NCBI RefSeq assembly: GCF_963678635.1
Contig: NC_087062.1
Coordinates: 33,331,651 to 33,395,650 of the forward strand
From: Symsagittifera roscoffensis
Lineage: Eukaryota > Xenacoelomorpha > Acoela > Convolutidae
DNA length: 64,000 nt
Reading direction: 5' to 3'
Shown here: in pieces, positions 25,246 to 36,082 of the stretch
Layout of the letters: the number at the start of each line of letters is the position of its first letter
How positions within the stretch are numbered: position 1 is the stretch's first letter
Notes under the pieces: model-generated
The model's database searches: none
What the model saw: only the letters and a program-made list of their open reading frames with translations
What the model was told of the DNA's origin: nothing
Translations under genes and position numbers: made by a program

Positions 25246-26329
25246 AGACTCAAAGGTGGTGGAGATTGTTTGAATCAAATAGTTTTCAATAATTTTTTTT
25301 ATGTAAGTTAATTATATATTTTGAAATCAATTTTAAAATTTTTTATCTGATTGAAAAGGAACAAATATCGTTGACGCAGTCCTTAAAACAGAATGAAACA
25401 TCTGCTAAGTTAAACTTAGATGAGAGTTGTAATTTTACATAGTTCGCTAATGGGCTGGGTGTAAATATTTGTAAGGGGCTTTGAAAACAGTAAGATAAAG
25501 GGGGTTGAGAAGGAAGAAGACTAGAATCTCACTAGCTGATAAAAGCAGAGTAATTCAACAACAAAACCACTTGCATGGAACTAAACAAAAAACACCATCC
25601 AAAATAATTAAATTAGGAAAGCAGAACATATTGCAATTAGCATGGTGAATACCAGTAGTTTTAAGGAACTTATGGAAAAAACTACTAGAGATATCAATGA
25701 ATAGAAAGGGATGCAGGCTGAAAAAATGAAAAAAAAAACAACCATCAAGAAAAGGACCTTACCAAATCAATAACAAACCAACACAAAACATCTAAGTAAA
25801 AAAGAAATTACATAACATAGAAACAAACTATCGCCATACCATCCAAAAGAGTACGTCCTTTTCTTTGAGAGCTTACACAAATATACTCATTCACTGCACT
25901 GCATTTTGTTGACTCAACATCTGATATAAACACCAAAAACACATAGACAGCTCAGATACACTAGAACAAACAGCAAAAATAGCTACACGCAAAACATGCG
26001 AAAATGAAACAAAAAACAAAATCGAAACCAATACCAAAAAAAATCGTACCTAACAAGAACACATATCAATTTCCGAGATAAAAGAAACAGGAACATCAAT
26101 GTCAATCACCTCGATTACGAAACCAACCAAGGCTTTCAATCAACGAGACAAAAACGTTGGGCTTATTCGCGATAGGTGACGACACCCAGATGAATGGCAT
26201 CACACCGAAAACAATAAAAGATGACTCTCAAACCAAGAAGACGTCTTTCACTGAAAAAACAAAAGAAGAAGAGAGGTTTTTGCGGATCAGAATTCGGGAC
26301 TTATTTGGACGCCGCCTACTAATGACATA
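25246..26329. other. AT-rich spacer between minisatellite and plus-strand gypsy
   Basis: Strongly A-rich on the plus strand with no supported coding region. Part of it may be the 5' leader or LTR of the plus-strand gypsy that follows, but I found no repeat pair to prove this. Confidence 0.45.
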
Positions 26330-27500
26330 ACCATGGCTTCAAATCACCATGCGACACAAAGATCCCATGAAAAAAACTCTACAACAACACAAGATAACAC
26401 AACACACATGACGACGACACCAAATGAGGCATCATGAGCTAATACACGTGACATGATCAAGAGGAAATGGAACAAGAAGCATTTGCCAATAGGTTCTCAG
26501 AGCATAGTGGGAAAGGCGGGAACAGCAAATTCAAGAAAACCTTTGAGACACCAACAGAATTCAAAGACGGATCGGAAGGATGTATTGACAATTGGGTGGA
26601 ATTCTTGAAATTACACCTTTATCATGACAACTTGAATGACGGTATGCAAGCATGCACAGCGATCTTAAGTAACTTAGGAACAGCACTCAAATGTGCGATA
26701 GCCAAAAGAGAAGAATAAAGCTTGGCTCGGGAATGAAAAGCCGTCAGTCCATAATGAGATTTGAGAAGAAGAGAAGAAGAGACAAAGAGGTGACAAACCT
26801 ATTAACAGTTTTCGTTATTATTTCGAAAACATAGGAAGAAAAAGCAATCCAGAAGAATCCACGTACAGGAGGAACTTCAGCGTAGCATCGCAGCTCATAG
26901 ATCCTGTGAAAAGCGATGACCTGAGACTGATGCTGGCGACATAATTCACGCTTTCAAAAAACAACGCACAAACTCAAGAAGAAACCAGGCAGAAATCAAA
27001 TGAAGTTAAGTTAATGAAGCCAAAAAATCGTATTTAGGTGATCGCAACTTTCAGGTAGGACAATAGGCTCCCAAAGCATCATGGTATTAACCTAGAGATG
27101 ATATGGATAAACATCACTGATGCGCGAACTGTGGGTCAGCTGACCATCATGTGGCGAATTGTTTGTTGTACAGACAAGGCATGAAAAGCCTCGGCTCTTA
27201 TCCCGGCGAGGCTGACCTTAGCGAGATCGATAATCTTGAATTCTATTGAGGCTTCATCACCAAAATAGAGACAACTTGTTTTTTTTGCAGTCAAGAGGTT
27301 TACCTTAAGAGGGACTGTCCATCGTTTTGGGAAGTGGTAAAGAATCAAACTCATCCTGAATACAACCTACTGATAGCAGCACTGCAAAACACGAGACAGC
27401 CAAGAAGAAAAACCGGGAATTCAAAACAAAGACATGAATGTGGATAAAGTAACAACGAAATCAGTGAAAGCACTATCTGAACGGCAAGAGAATGGGAAAA
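26330..27500 (+). pseudogene. Second Ty3/gypsy copy: gag, heavily decayed
   Basis: A clean 83-residue frame at 26467-26718 carries DGSEGCIDNWVEF and ILSNLGTALKCAIAKREE, which align in order with the minus-strand gag at 5.8-6.6 kb. Further on, in other frames, are SIMRFEKK and a zinc-knuckle-like CGSADHHVANCLLYRQGMK near 27125-27190, then CFFCSQEVYLKRDCPSFW near 27275-27335. This second knuckle keeps its cysteines, unlike the minus-strand copy. Many stops and shifts show a dead gene. The copies differ enough that they are not products of one recent insertion. Confidence 0.7.
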
Positions 27501-29140
27501 CGAGACTTGAGACACAAAAACTAGACATTAAATAGACATGATAAGAGATATCAGCAGCAGATGCGATCAACAAAGTGAGTCAGGATCTATCAATAAAGGA
27601 GATAAAACAGAAACTAAAACAGGAGATCGAGGAACAGAAGATAGATGAACAGGTCTCAATACTGGGCCGAAAAGAACCCCAGTTAGTGACAATCTAAAAA
27701 TAAGGAGCAGCAGCGCTTCTATCAGAATGCTCACAGGAAAACCATTTAGAGTTTCCAACATAAGAGCTAGGATCATAACAATTGTTACAATAGAAGGTAA
27801 AAAAAAGAGAAATTAGTTTGAACTGAGTGACCAAATATTGATGCGTTTAGATGTATATGCGGACTACTTGCAATCTACAAAATCCTCGCATTCCATCAAA
27901 CGCGATAGGAATACCACTGAAAACAGGAAGAGCAAAAGTGGTAAGAGTGAACGGATGCTTATGGGCTCCAGGAGGTCATGCTGAACATTGATGGCATCAA
28001 CAATTATACGAAAACAATTATCACTTTCGACGATGACCGGGAAGGACTTAATTTTTTGTGAATGAAGTAACTGAAGGTGAATACCAATTTGAAATTGCGT
28101 GATGCAAGAGGAGGATGCCATGCACCTAGGCACCGAGGTAGACGTCTCAGCCATGTACTCGATATCAATCGAACAAAAACCTTTAAGAAACGAAAAGAAG
28201 TCAATTACGACTCGGAAGAATATTTTGACACTTAGGTGGAGTTTTTGAACCAAAATTTTATCATGACAACTTGAATGACAAAATGCAAGCCTGCACAGCG
28301 ATCATGAGTAGTTTGGGAGGGACAGCACTAAAATGGGCGATAGCAAAAAGGGAAGAACAAAGAGATGAAGCATAAATTTTTTTTGAATATTACTGATTCG
28401 TTTTGACTCGAGAATGAAAAACCGTCAGTCCTTAATAGATTTGAGAAGAATCCAAGAACAGGAGAAACTTCAGCATATCATGGAAATTTATAGTTCCCGC
28501 GAAAAGTGATGACCTGAGAACGATGCTGGCGACATACTACACGCTTTGGAAAGACAACGCACGAACTCCAGAAGAGATGAATCAGAAATCAAAAGAAAAT
28601 ATGTTCAAAAAGCCAAAAAGTAGAATATCTGGGCATGCAAAACAAAGACATGTTAAGGAATACGAGAGATAAAAACAGAAACCAAGGCATGAGATCGAGG
28701 AACAGAAGATACAAGAACAGGTCTCAATCCTGAGCCGAAAATGAGCACAAGTGAGTGAAAGTCTAGAAATAAGGCGCAGTAACAATTCTATGAGAATGAT
28801 CACAGGAAAACCATTCGGATTTACTAACATAGTAGATAAGATTGTATCAATCATTACAGTAGCAGGTCACGAAGTAATACGAAAACTTGTGCGAACCGAC
28901 TGATCAAACATTGATGCACATAGATATATTTGCGGACTACTTGCAATCAATAAACCCTCACTCGCCATCGAACGCGATAAGACCATCAATGAAAGTAGGA
29001 GTAGCAAATTTGGTAAGAGTGAAGGGCAGGTACACGAATGCTTATGGGCTTCACGAGGTTATGCTGAACATTGATCGCATCAATGTTTATACGAAAACAA
29101 TGAGCACTTGCGACGATGACTTGGAAGGACTAACCTTCAT
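27501..29140 (+). pseudogene. Gypsy copy 2: internally duplicated gag/protease-upstream region
   Basis: Part of the gag region occurs twice. GTGGAATTCTTGAAATTACA at about 26597 matches a diverged copy at about 28230 (TATCATGACAACTTGAATGA is shared), an offset near 1630. A second marker, ATGCGGACTACTTGCAATC at about 27855, recurs at about 28930 with offset near 1070. The second copy has therefore lost about 560 bases relative to the first. The best open piece is an 85-residue frame at 28887-29144 (TLMHIDIFADYLQSINP, RVKGRYTNAYGLHEVMLNID). It matches no motif I can name; by position it lies just before the protease. Confidence 0.55.
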
Positions 29141-29330
29141 GTGATAAAACCTTTACATGAGCTTCTTGGTCAACCAATTCATCCTAGGAAGAAATTTTAT
29201 AAGAAATTTTGACGTGATTATCGACGTCAACAAACAAATATTCAGGATTCGCAACCCAGTGAGAAAGCACGTAACGAACCCAATAAAATTGATAAAGACA
29301 TAGGAAAAACAACGTAAGGTTCTAAGTTTT
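29141..29330 (+). pseudogene. Gypsy copy 2: aspartic protease C-terminal fragment
   Basis: The plus strand encodes NQFILGRNFIRNFDVIIDVN followed by IFRIRNPVRKHVTNPIK. This aligns with the intact protease frame of the minus-strand element (ILGRDFVRNFDVMIDLN). The DTGA active-site half is not visible upstream, so the active site is deleted or too decayed to see. Confidence 0.65.
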
Positions 29331-29449
29331 TCAACTCGAAATGGCAAAATTTGTTTTTTAAATAGATTGAAGAGAATAAAAACTTTGTCATGAAAAATCA
29401 CATCACTCAAATGATGGACTCTCGAGCTGCTCCAACTTTCCAGAAAGAC

Positions 29450-30095
29450 CAACACACGGCAAAATAGACAATGACACACCTGTTTTACCTGAAGTGGAAA
29501 ATTTAAGGGGAAAATCACAGACGAGTAGCTCGGAGCCATCAGGGACATAGTTGATTGAAATCAAAACGTTTTTTCGGTTCAAAAGGCCAACAATGGGTGT
29601 TGCAATTTCTTCCAGCCTGAAATAGGACAAGGGGAATCGGCCGTACCACATAGGGAGGGACGAGGCGAATGACCCCACACAAATCTGATGCATGTAGAAA
29701 AGAAATGGAACCTTTATTTGGGGAAGATATGATAGAACCGTCCAAGTCGCCGTGGGCTAGTAAAGTTTTGATGGCTTTAAAGAAAGACGATCAAACGATA
29801 TTCTGTTGTGACTTTCGATATCTGAACTCCGTCATGACAAAGGATGCCTATCCATCTCCAATAATCGATAGCCTCTCAAAATTGGAGGATGCAGAATTTT
29901 GTACGACGTTTGACCTGGGATCAGCATTGGTGCCGCTTAGGAGAGAAGACAGGGAAAATATTGGCATTGCGTATGAACTGGGACTCTTCCAGTGGGAACG
30001 GATGCCGTTCGGCCTAGGTATTGCGGCAGTCATCGTCCAAAAATAATAGCACAAGTATTGACAAAAGTAACTAAAAAGTATGGAAACTTGGTCAT
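29450..30095 (+). pseudogene. Gypsy copy 2: reverse transcriptase N-terminal half, truncated by Polinton
   Basis: A 125-residue frame (29669-30046) carries the finger and palm motifs MTPHKSDACRKEMEPLFGED, PSKSPWASKVLMALKKDD, FCCDFRYLNSVMTKDAYP and TTFDLGSALVPLRREDREN, then LFQWERMPFGLGIAAVI. After a shift it reads TKVTKKYGNLVMN and stops matching just where the catalytic YxDD box should begin. From there the sequence is Polinton terminal repeat. The RT is thus interrupted at its active site, and the remaining 3' part of pol lies 20.7 kb away at 50.82 kb. Alignment with the minus-strand RT shows the residues expected next (MCYVDN) are absent. Confidence 0.85.
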
Positions 30096-30121
30096 GAATA
30101 GTTCAGCCCGGGGGGCCGAGA

Positions 30122-30590
30122 TGACCCCCATGTATTAACATGGGCTTTGAGTATCCGGTCCTCCCCCTATGTACTAATAAAGGGAATAGGTTTTCCAATG
30201 TATTAAGATAGGGAATAGGTTTCCCAATGTATTGAGATACCAGGTTTCAGATAGTAAGTTTCAGATGGTAAGTTTTTTTCGGCGCCCGAAGTTTCCATGT
30301 TTAGAATTCTCTAAAATTAAGGATTCATTAGTGGGTATTAAGAACTCATTAAGATAGGGAATAGGTTTCTCAATGTGTTAAGATTTCAGTGTGTTGGTAA
30401 GAGAAAGAAAACGGTTAGATTTTGTGTGGAAATGTCTAGTTTTTTTCGCAAAAATTTCGGCGCGCGTTACCTAATGGGTAAAGATTATTGGTGTATTACG
30501 TGGGAATAGGTTTTCCAGAGTATTAAGATAGGTTTCAGATGGTTTCAGTTTCAGATGGTAAGATGTTAGGTTACGGAGCTCGATTTTACG
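30122..30590. repeat. Polinton left terminal inverted repeat
   Basis: Matches the reverse complement of 50300-50764. Long shared stretches include TTTTGTGTGGAAATGTCTA, GCAAAAATTTCGGCGCGCG, TTACCTAATGGGTAA and TATTACGTGGGAATAG. Inside the repeat a motif of the form GGGAATAGGTTTnCCAATGT with nearby TATTAAGATA recurs several times, so the terminal repeat is itself internally repetitive. Confidence 0.88.
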
Positions 30591-30649
30591 GATTTTTTGG
30601 AGCTCGATTTTACGGATACTTGCATTTCTTAACTAAATAAACAATTCAA

Positions 30650-31235
30650 TACATCGTATAGTAAAATTACTGGAAAGCCTTACACTTTCAAATAAAAAAT
30701 GTAATTTTACATAAAATTACTGATAAAATTCAAACCTGCACGTCATGAACCTTATTCAAGGTTCTTCTGGAAGAATTTAAAAAGAAGAAATGCCGAACAA
30801 ATTGCGTAAAATCTATACAAATTATCAGTTTTTTATATATTTTGAGGAACCATTCGTCAATATTTTTTTGCTAAAAAGGGGCGTATTGATCTCTTTCCAC
30901 TTAAAGAATCAGCAAAGTAGTAATTTTATCCAGACGAGCAATTATGATCCAGTGTTCTTCTATATCATTGCTTATGGCTGAGCTACTAATTGTAAAAGAG
31001 TATTTTGTTAGTTGAGGAATTGTATCAGAAGGTTATGATTCCATGTACTTGAACCTGAGCTCAGGAATTTTTTCAACAAGTTGCAGAAGTGAAAAGTTAT
31101 GCATCTGTGCAATTGTAGGCTGATTTACATCTAAAAAAAAGAAATTGATAGTTTGATAGTGTACTTTAGGATAAAAAGAAAGCCTATTGACATAAACGCA
31201 TTTAGGAATTGAATCAGCAAAGTCCCATACACAAG
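30650..31235 (-). pseudogene. Polinton adenain-like cysteine protease, broken
   Basis: Cysteine protease of the adenovirus-protease type that matures capsid proteins. On the minus strand, read through a few frame changes, the order is FFLDVNQPTIAQMHNFSLLQ, a segment ending DTIPQLTKYSF, then NDIEEHWIIIARLD (likely catalytic His), YYFADSL (likely acidic residue) and, after stops, a NLYRFYAICSAFLLFKFFQ segment. In this family the catalytic Cys sits in a C-G-F-Y-like box about here; the copy reads YRFY, so the Cys appears lost. It lies downstream of the capsid gene on the same strand. Stops at several points make it non-functional. The assignment rests on motif order only. Confidence 0.6.
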
Positions 31236-31248
31236 CCTTATGTAGTGA

Positions 31249-32413
31249 TCAAAGGTTATGTAGTGAAGTCAAGTCGAAAACTAGAATAAAATAATTTTGG
31301 AAATCTTCTATGAGAAGAGCTAAAAAATCTTCGTTAAACTGCATTGCTTTCATTGTTGTAACATAGGGGCGACAATGAGAAGTTGTATCTAATGAAATAA
31401 ATGCTCTTCCGCCCCGAATACTTCTAAGCTCTCTCAAATGAAAATGTTGATAACTGAAAAGATTTTCATGAAAATATCCTGCAACAGCTGAGTTTGTGTT
31501 CCTTGCAACAGCTATTCTTCTGATTGGGGCATTATTGAAAACCTGTTTCTGAATAAACTGGTTTTGACGAGATGGAATGATAAAAGTTCTTGCTATAGTT
31601 TCCATGTTATTGTAATGAGCAGAATCCCTCTCCAGATTCCATTGCAAGTATTGATGATTAGGTTCAGCTGCTAAAATAGTTCTAGTAAACAGCGAACAAT
31701 CAACACTTTTCAGACTAACATTTGGATTATCAGACAACATGTAAAAATTAGGTCTAGCTCGAATTAGTTTAATTCGAACTTTGGTTTTTGGTAGTAATAA
31801 TTTTTCACAAAAAAAAAATCAATGGCAAGCCTGCCATGAAGTGAAAAAACTATCCTTGATCCTAAATAAATTGCTCTATCAGTGAACGGATACTTATCAA
31901 AAGCTTCCAGGTATTCTTCAAAACTATATCCGTGACAAGCAAGTATTCCTTCATTACTCACTGTCGACGAGTTGAAGTCGTTCGATATTTGTGCCTTAAG
32001 AGAATAAAATCCGTTGGTGTCGTAAACCATTGTATGGTTAAAATAAACTTCACAATTGGAGAATCAAGAATATAGAAGATTGTTTACATAAGTTAAGTTG
32101 GTTTGTGGTTCCTCATCTGAATCATCCTCTGATTTTGCTTTATGTTCTGCTTTTTTTCTTCAAAAGCATCAAACAACCTTACTTTGAATAATTGAAGCTT
32201 TAAACTGAGGTGGGTATCACGCATAACCAAATAAAGATTACGGTCTGTCTCAAATTCAAACTCAATACTGCTTTCGCCTGGAGAAGTACTGGGAAATACT
32301 TCTTGTGTGTAAGATGAAATAATTGTTTCCAAAACTGGGACTTTATCAAAAATCTCCAAAAACGAATTTGTAAAAGCTCCGTACCGAAAATGACTACTTT
32401 GATTTATGCTCAT
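31249..32413 (-). pseudogene. Polinton major capsid-type protein (F54H12.2-like), in three pieces
   Basis: Capsid protein family often labelled F54H12.2-like in animal genomes. Three minus-strand pieces follow in order: 32093-32413 (N-terminus, with SSIEFEFETDRNLYLVMRDT), 31764-32030 (LKAQISNDFNSSTVSNEG) and 31249-31740 (SVDCSLFTRTILAAE, METIARTFIIPSRQNQF, NNAPIRRIAVARNTNSA, FILVFDL near the end). Breaks near 32090 and 31750 are frame changes or small losses. The order and motifs match what I know of this family, whose members belong to Polintons and related viruses; calling it the major capsid protein is established for the family as far as I recall. The pieces together cover roughly 360 residues, shorter than complete members. 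Confidence 0.7.
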
Positions 32414-32694
32414 TTTCTTCGCGAGAGCGACTATTTTTCAAACTACTTTTTTGAGAAATAGTTCTTCTAATTATACGCTTGGATTTCTTTTTTCCACCTT
32501 CCAACTGTTTTCGATCTGTTTTTGTGCAAAAATCTTTTGCAAATGTTTTGATTTTTTTTTCCACTGACAACTTCTCCAACCTCTGAAGCAGCAATTTCAA
32601 ATAAACATGTTCCCATTCTTTTTGCAGCTGGGACTAAATACTTTTTTATAAAAGGAATTGCAGTTTTCCTAAGAGTTTGCGAAAAATAGGACAA
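32394..32694 (-). pseudogene. Small basic Polinton virion-type protein
   Basis: Two overlapping minus-strand frames (32467-32694 and 32394-32600) form one small gene split by a frameshift near 32560. The first has a short amphipathic start (MSYFSQTLRKTAIPFIKKYL) and FEIAASEVGEVVSGKKN; the second is a Lys/Arg-rich tail (GGKKKSKRIIRRTISQKSS). Small basic proteins of this layout occur between capsid genes in Polintons and are compared with adenovirus core proteins. The role is inferred from position and charge. Confidence 0.5.
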
Positions 32695-32946
32695 TTAGCT
32701 GAACTTTGTAAAAGCTCATTTCGGATGAAGATTTCGGATGAACATTTCGGAGAAGTATAAATCAAAAATGATTATCCGAAATCTTGCGAAACAAGAGAAC
32801 AACTCATGTAATTCCTACGGATACAAAAGGAATTTTTCAACTGTAGTATCCCTTAGTTCTATTTTGATGCTATGGAAAGAGTTTTTTAAAAAAATTAAGT
32901 TGTAGATTGATAAAAAACTGATAATTCATGTACTGTCCTGTAGATA

Positions 32947-33261
32947 TTATGTCTCATTTGTTTTGTTGGAAATGAAAGAAATATAACGCATTAAAGGAGT
33001 TTTTGTATCGCCTACTATATTATATTCTATAATATCACTATAGATCATTAGGGAATGCATTCTTATAATGTCGTGAGAATACTGAGGATAATGTGGTCCT
33101 TTAATTTTCATTATAACACCTGTCTGATTTTGTTCTAAATCACAGCCAAAAAAGTGACTCAAATCAGCACTTTGAAAAATAAACACTGATTGGTTCTCAG
33201 GTAAATGAATGGCTACAACTATATCAACAATACTTGGATTTAATCCAGGCTCAATATGCAT
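32947..33261 (-). pseudogene. Polinton minor capsid-like protein, C-terminal part
   Basis: A 104-residue minus-strand frame with MHIEPGLNPSIVDIVVAIHL, SVFIFQSADLSHFFGCDLEQ, GPHYPQYSHDIIRMHSL and IIEYNIVGDTKTPL. This is a conserved Polinton neighbour of the capsid gene that I regard as a minor capsid or penton-type protein (inference). Its upstream part (LHLRGEWKVATSGISYPSLY) survives only in the second and third copies of the internal block (about 35890-36010 and 38825-38945); the first copy has about 95 bases deleted there. The triplication breakpoint lies inside this gene, so only copy 1 leads into the C-terminal half. Confidence 0.55.
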
Positions 33262-33376
33262 CTGTATAATCTTTCTTTTTTCTTCAGAACTTTCTCGCCC
33301 ACCTATGAAGTGGAATTTGTAAAAATAACTAAGACTATTATTCGGGTGACAATTAAGAAAAGCAATAGAAAATAGC

Positions 33377-34140
33377 TCAAATAAAAGAATCCATGACAGC
33401 TGATCGATAGAAATTCATTTCGAAAAATGACCTATATTTTATCTCAACATTTCCTTGGCTCTTTCTCTTAAAATTTTCCCAGAACTTTTTTCTATTTTTT
33501 GAGATCTTTGATGATGTAAGTTGAAGGTTTTTTTTTGTAGATATTGCCATAATATCAAAAACTTTATCTGTAAACTGTGTTTTGTATCCTTTTCTGATAG
33601 CTTTTGTGTCACTCGGTGTTGAGTAAACTTCAATGTTTTTCTCCTTGCAAAGTTTTTTTTTAAAATTCTCCCACATTCTGTCTTTTATCAACCCAATGCT
33701 TTCCAGGAGTCTTTTTTCGAGAAATCATTTTTTTAAAAGCTTGTAAAGTGTCTTTGGCATACTTTGTTTTCAATGTTTGAACTCTGACAAATCTCGAAAA
33801 AATATCTAGAGCAATTAATAAATATTTGGCTCCACTGTTTTGACTAGCTAACTTGTCTACAAAAGCCAAGTCCATACACTAGATTTCATTGATATATTTA
33901 GAAAAATCTTGAAGTCTACGGAAATGCCTGATTGGTGGAGCAATTTTTTTTATACAATGTCTTGATTTGTAAGAATTGTTCTACTTTCTTTTTTGATAAA
34001 CCACTCGCTTTACTTAAGTTTTGAATAGAACTGTACTCAGCTCTACCCCTAGAATATAGTCTGTTCAGTCTTACCTTTTCAGATTTTAAAAGGGATCCAA
34101 GTTCTTCTGTCTTTTGCTTTGGCATTCTTGTTACTAACAA
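33377..34140 (-). pseudogene. Polinton integrase, block copy 1
   Basis: Retroviral-type integrase of Polintons. The N-terminal helical segment reads RLNRLYSRGRAEYSSIQNLS and SGLSKKKVEQFLQ. A stop separates it from the core, which starts CMDLAFVDKLASQNSGAKYL (first catalytic Asp) and continues LIALDIFSRFVRVQTL and WVDKRQN (second Asp, in a decayed context). About 235 bases that would carry the third catalytic residue are deleted, and the frame passes straight to the C-terminal GYKTQFTDKVFDIM segment. A TAG stop precedes CMDLAF in all three copies. Dead gene. Confidence 0.75.
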
Positions 34141-34420
34141 GTTTAGGTGAAAGTTAAGTTGCTTCCAAAACAGTAAAATAAATATCTGGAAAATCGGTGT
34201 TTTTTCGATTTAGTGCACACACAAAGTCAACAAAAGCTTCTTTTGTATCTCAATTATCTAATATGATGTTGTCTGACTGACTAAGTTTAATTCTAGGAGA
34301 TTTCAAAATTAAATCAATAAGGTGCTTATTGTTACTCGTTTTCAACCTCGCATTTACAGCACTGTAAATAGAATCAAAAAATTTTGGTACAATCTCTTTT
34401 TTTTCTTGTTTTTGTTCCAA
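34100..34420 (-). pseudogene. Conserved-looking frame upstream of integrase (copies at 37040-37350 and 39975-40290)
   Basis: Between ATPase and integrase on the minus strand a frame with two stops reads KFFDSIYSAVNARLKTSNNK, LIDLILKSPRIKLSQSDNII, TKEAFVDFVCALNRKNTDFP, DIYFTVLEAT and NAKAKDRRTWIPFKI. It is present in all three block copies. I believe it is an uncharacterised Polinton gene because it is protein-like and in a fixed place. No catalytic motif is visible. Its end overlaps the start of the integrase in another frame. Confidence 0.45.
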
Positions 34421-34499
34421 TTTTTATTTTCTGGTAATTGTACAAGATAGTTGATAAACTAAGTACGGAATTAAAATAAACTGTTCCATACTATATCAA

Positions 34500-35011
34500 T
34501 CGTTTGATGACAAAAAGGGTGATGATAGATATCAATGTAACCCTTAATTTAAACTTTGGTTATTTCTTCTACTGTGTAGAGGAGTTCTTTTTTGTGTTAC
34601 TTCTGAAATTTTTTTTAATGATATTTTACTACGTCTTCTGTCGAAAGATCTCGAAGCTCTCCTCTTTATAGGTTTGCTGAATGAAATCTTTTGGACAATT
34701 GAGAATGAATTGTTTTCGAAGCTTTAGGGAAACTTAAGGTTGTTTCTTGGCATTTGACAGAAAAGAGGTTGATAGTGTTGATAAAAGTAAAAACGTTTGT
34801 CGAATGCTGGTTAAAAAGTACCATTTTTCAACCAATCAAAAATAAGATGAAAATTTCCAGATCCACTTGGTCCAACTAGGGAAATAAAAATTCGTTCTTT
34901 GGTAGTTATTAACTTACTCATAGCTTTGGTGAAGGTAGGGAATAACCGACTGTACTTGATAAGATAGATATCCAATTGTAATTGTGGATAACATAATTCG
35001 AACGATCGCAC
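34500..35011 (-). pseudogene. Polinton packaging-type P-loop ATPase, block copy 1
   Basis: The minus-strand frame contains KLITTKERIFISLVGPSGSG followed by NFHLIFDWLKNGTF and a stop, then PAFDKRFYFYQHYQPLF in the same frame. GPSGSGN occupies the Walker A position of a P-loop, but the invariant Lys is Asn. The order fits the genome-packaging (FtsK/HerA-like) ATPase of Polintons. The Walker B half is not seen in the block, so this is a fragment. Function lost. Confidence 0.6.
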
Positions 35012-36082
35012 AAACTAGCATCAAAACTATAACAAAAAAATGGCAAAGAAAAACTAAAAGAGATCTATTAAATGTACGTCCAAATAGTTTCCATGATTTT
35101 CGTTCATGATTTTCTTCATCAAAAAACAAAATTTTCTAAAGTTACGGGCTTGTCACATTGATCGACCATTCTAACTCTAAAAAGAAAAAATTGACAATGA
35201 CATTTAATTAAAGTTTAAAAAAGGTAGTACATTAAAGTTAATATGTTTTACAATTTGTTTAAAAAACATGGAGTCCAAGTTCCGTATGCAAATGCACTTT
35301 TCTGCACAGTGAAGAGTTTTAGCATTACAAAATGGGTAGTTGATACAACTCCATTATGTTCTTCATCTTTGAAAATCAAATTTTGAGCTTTTGGGCATGC
35401 GTAGTCATCCCAGTTTGTAGCCTTTGTTTCCAGACCTTCTGACAGAATTTGTACGTTTTTCATAAACGTTTGCAAAAAATTCCGTTTCTGAGGTTATCAA
35501 ATCTGAGCTCAGTATATGTTTTGTAACCGCTGCTCCAACTAATTCCATGAAGATGCTTTGTACAACAAGTAGATTGAGATGTTGCTTCGACTTTTTTATG
35601 AGGGAAAACTAAATATCTTACCGTTTGTTCAACGCTATAAACTCCTTAATCTTTTGCTTTTTTGTTTTCAATACATTCAAAATTCAAAACAACCAGATTC
35701 TTTGTTTTTCTATGGAATTTTTTTGATCATAATGACTAACTATTGAACAAGACATATACTGATGATGAAAACATTTTAACTCGGAAGACTAGGTGCATCA
35801 AAACAAAATCCAGGACATTTTTCAACAATATCAACAATACTTGGATTTAATCCAGGCTCAATATGCATCTGTATAATCTTTCTTTTTTCTTAAGAACTTT
35901 CTCGCCCACCTATGAAGTGGACTTTCCCTCAGTAACATTTGGTACAATGAAGGGTACGATATTCCTGAAGTAGCGACCTTCCATTCTCCTCTAAGATGTA
36001 ATTGTTCCAATAGAAAATTTGTAAAAATAACTAAGACTATTATTCGGGTGACAATTAAGAAAAGCAATAGAAAATAGCTCAA

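Larger units (their letters stand above)
33226..35820. repeat. Internal Polinton block, copy 1 (about 2.6 kb)
   Basis: First of three direct copies. It starts with CAACAATACTTGGATTTAAT and ends with CCAGGACATTTTT. It is shorter than the other two because of two deletions: about 95 bases in the minor capsid gene near 33310 and about 235 bases within the integrase near 33595. It carries integrase and ATPase fragments on the minus strand. Confidence 0.9.
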
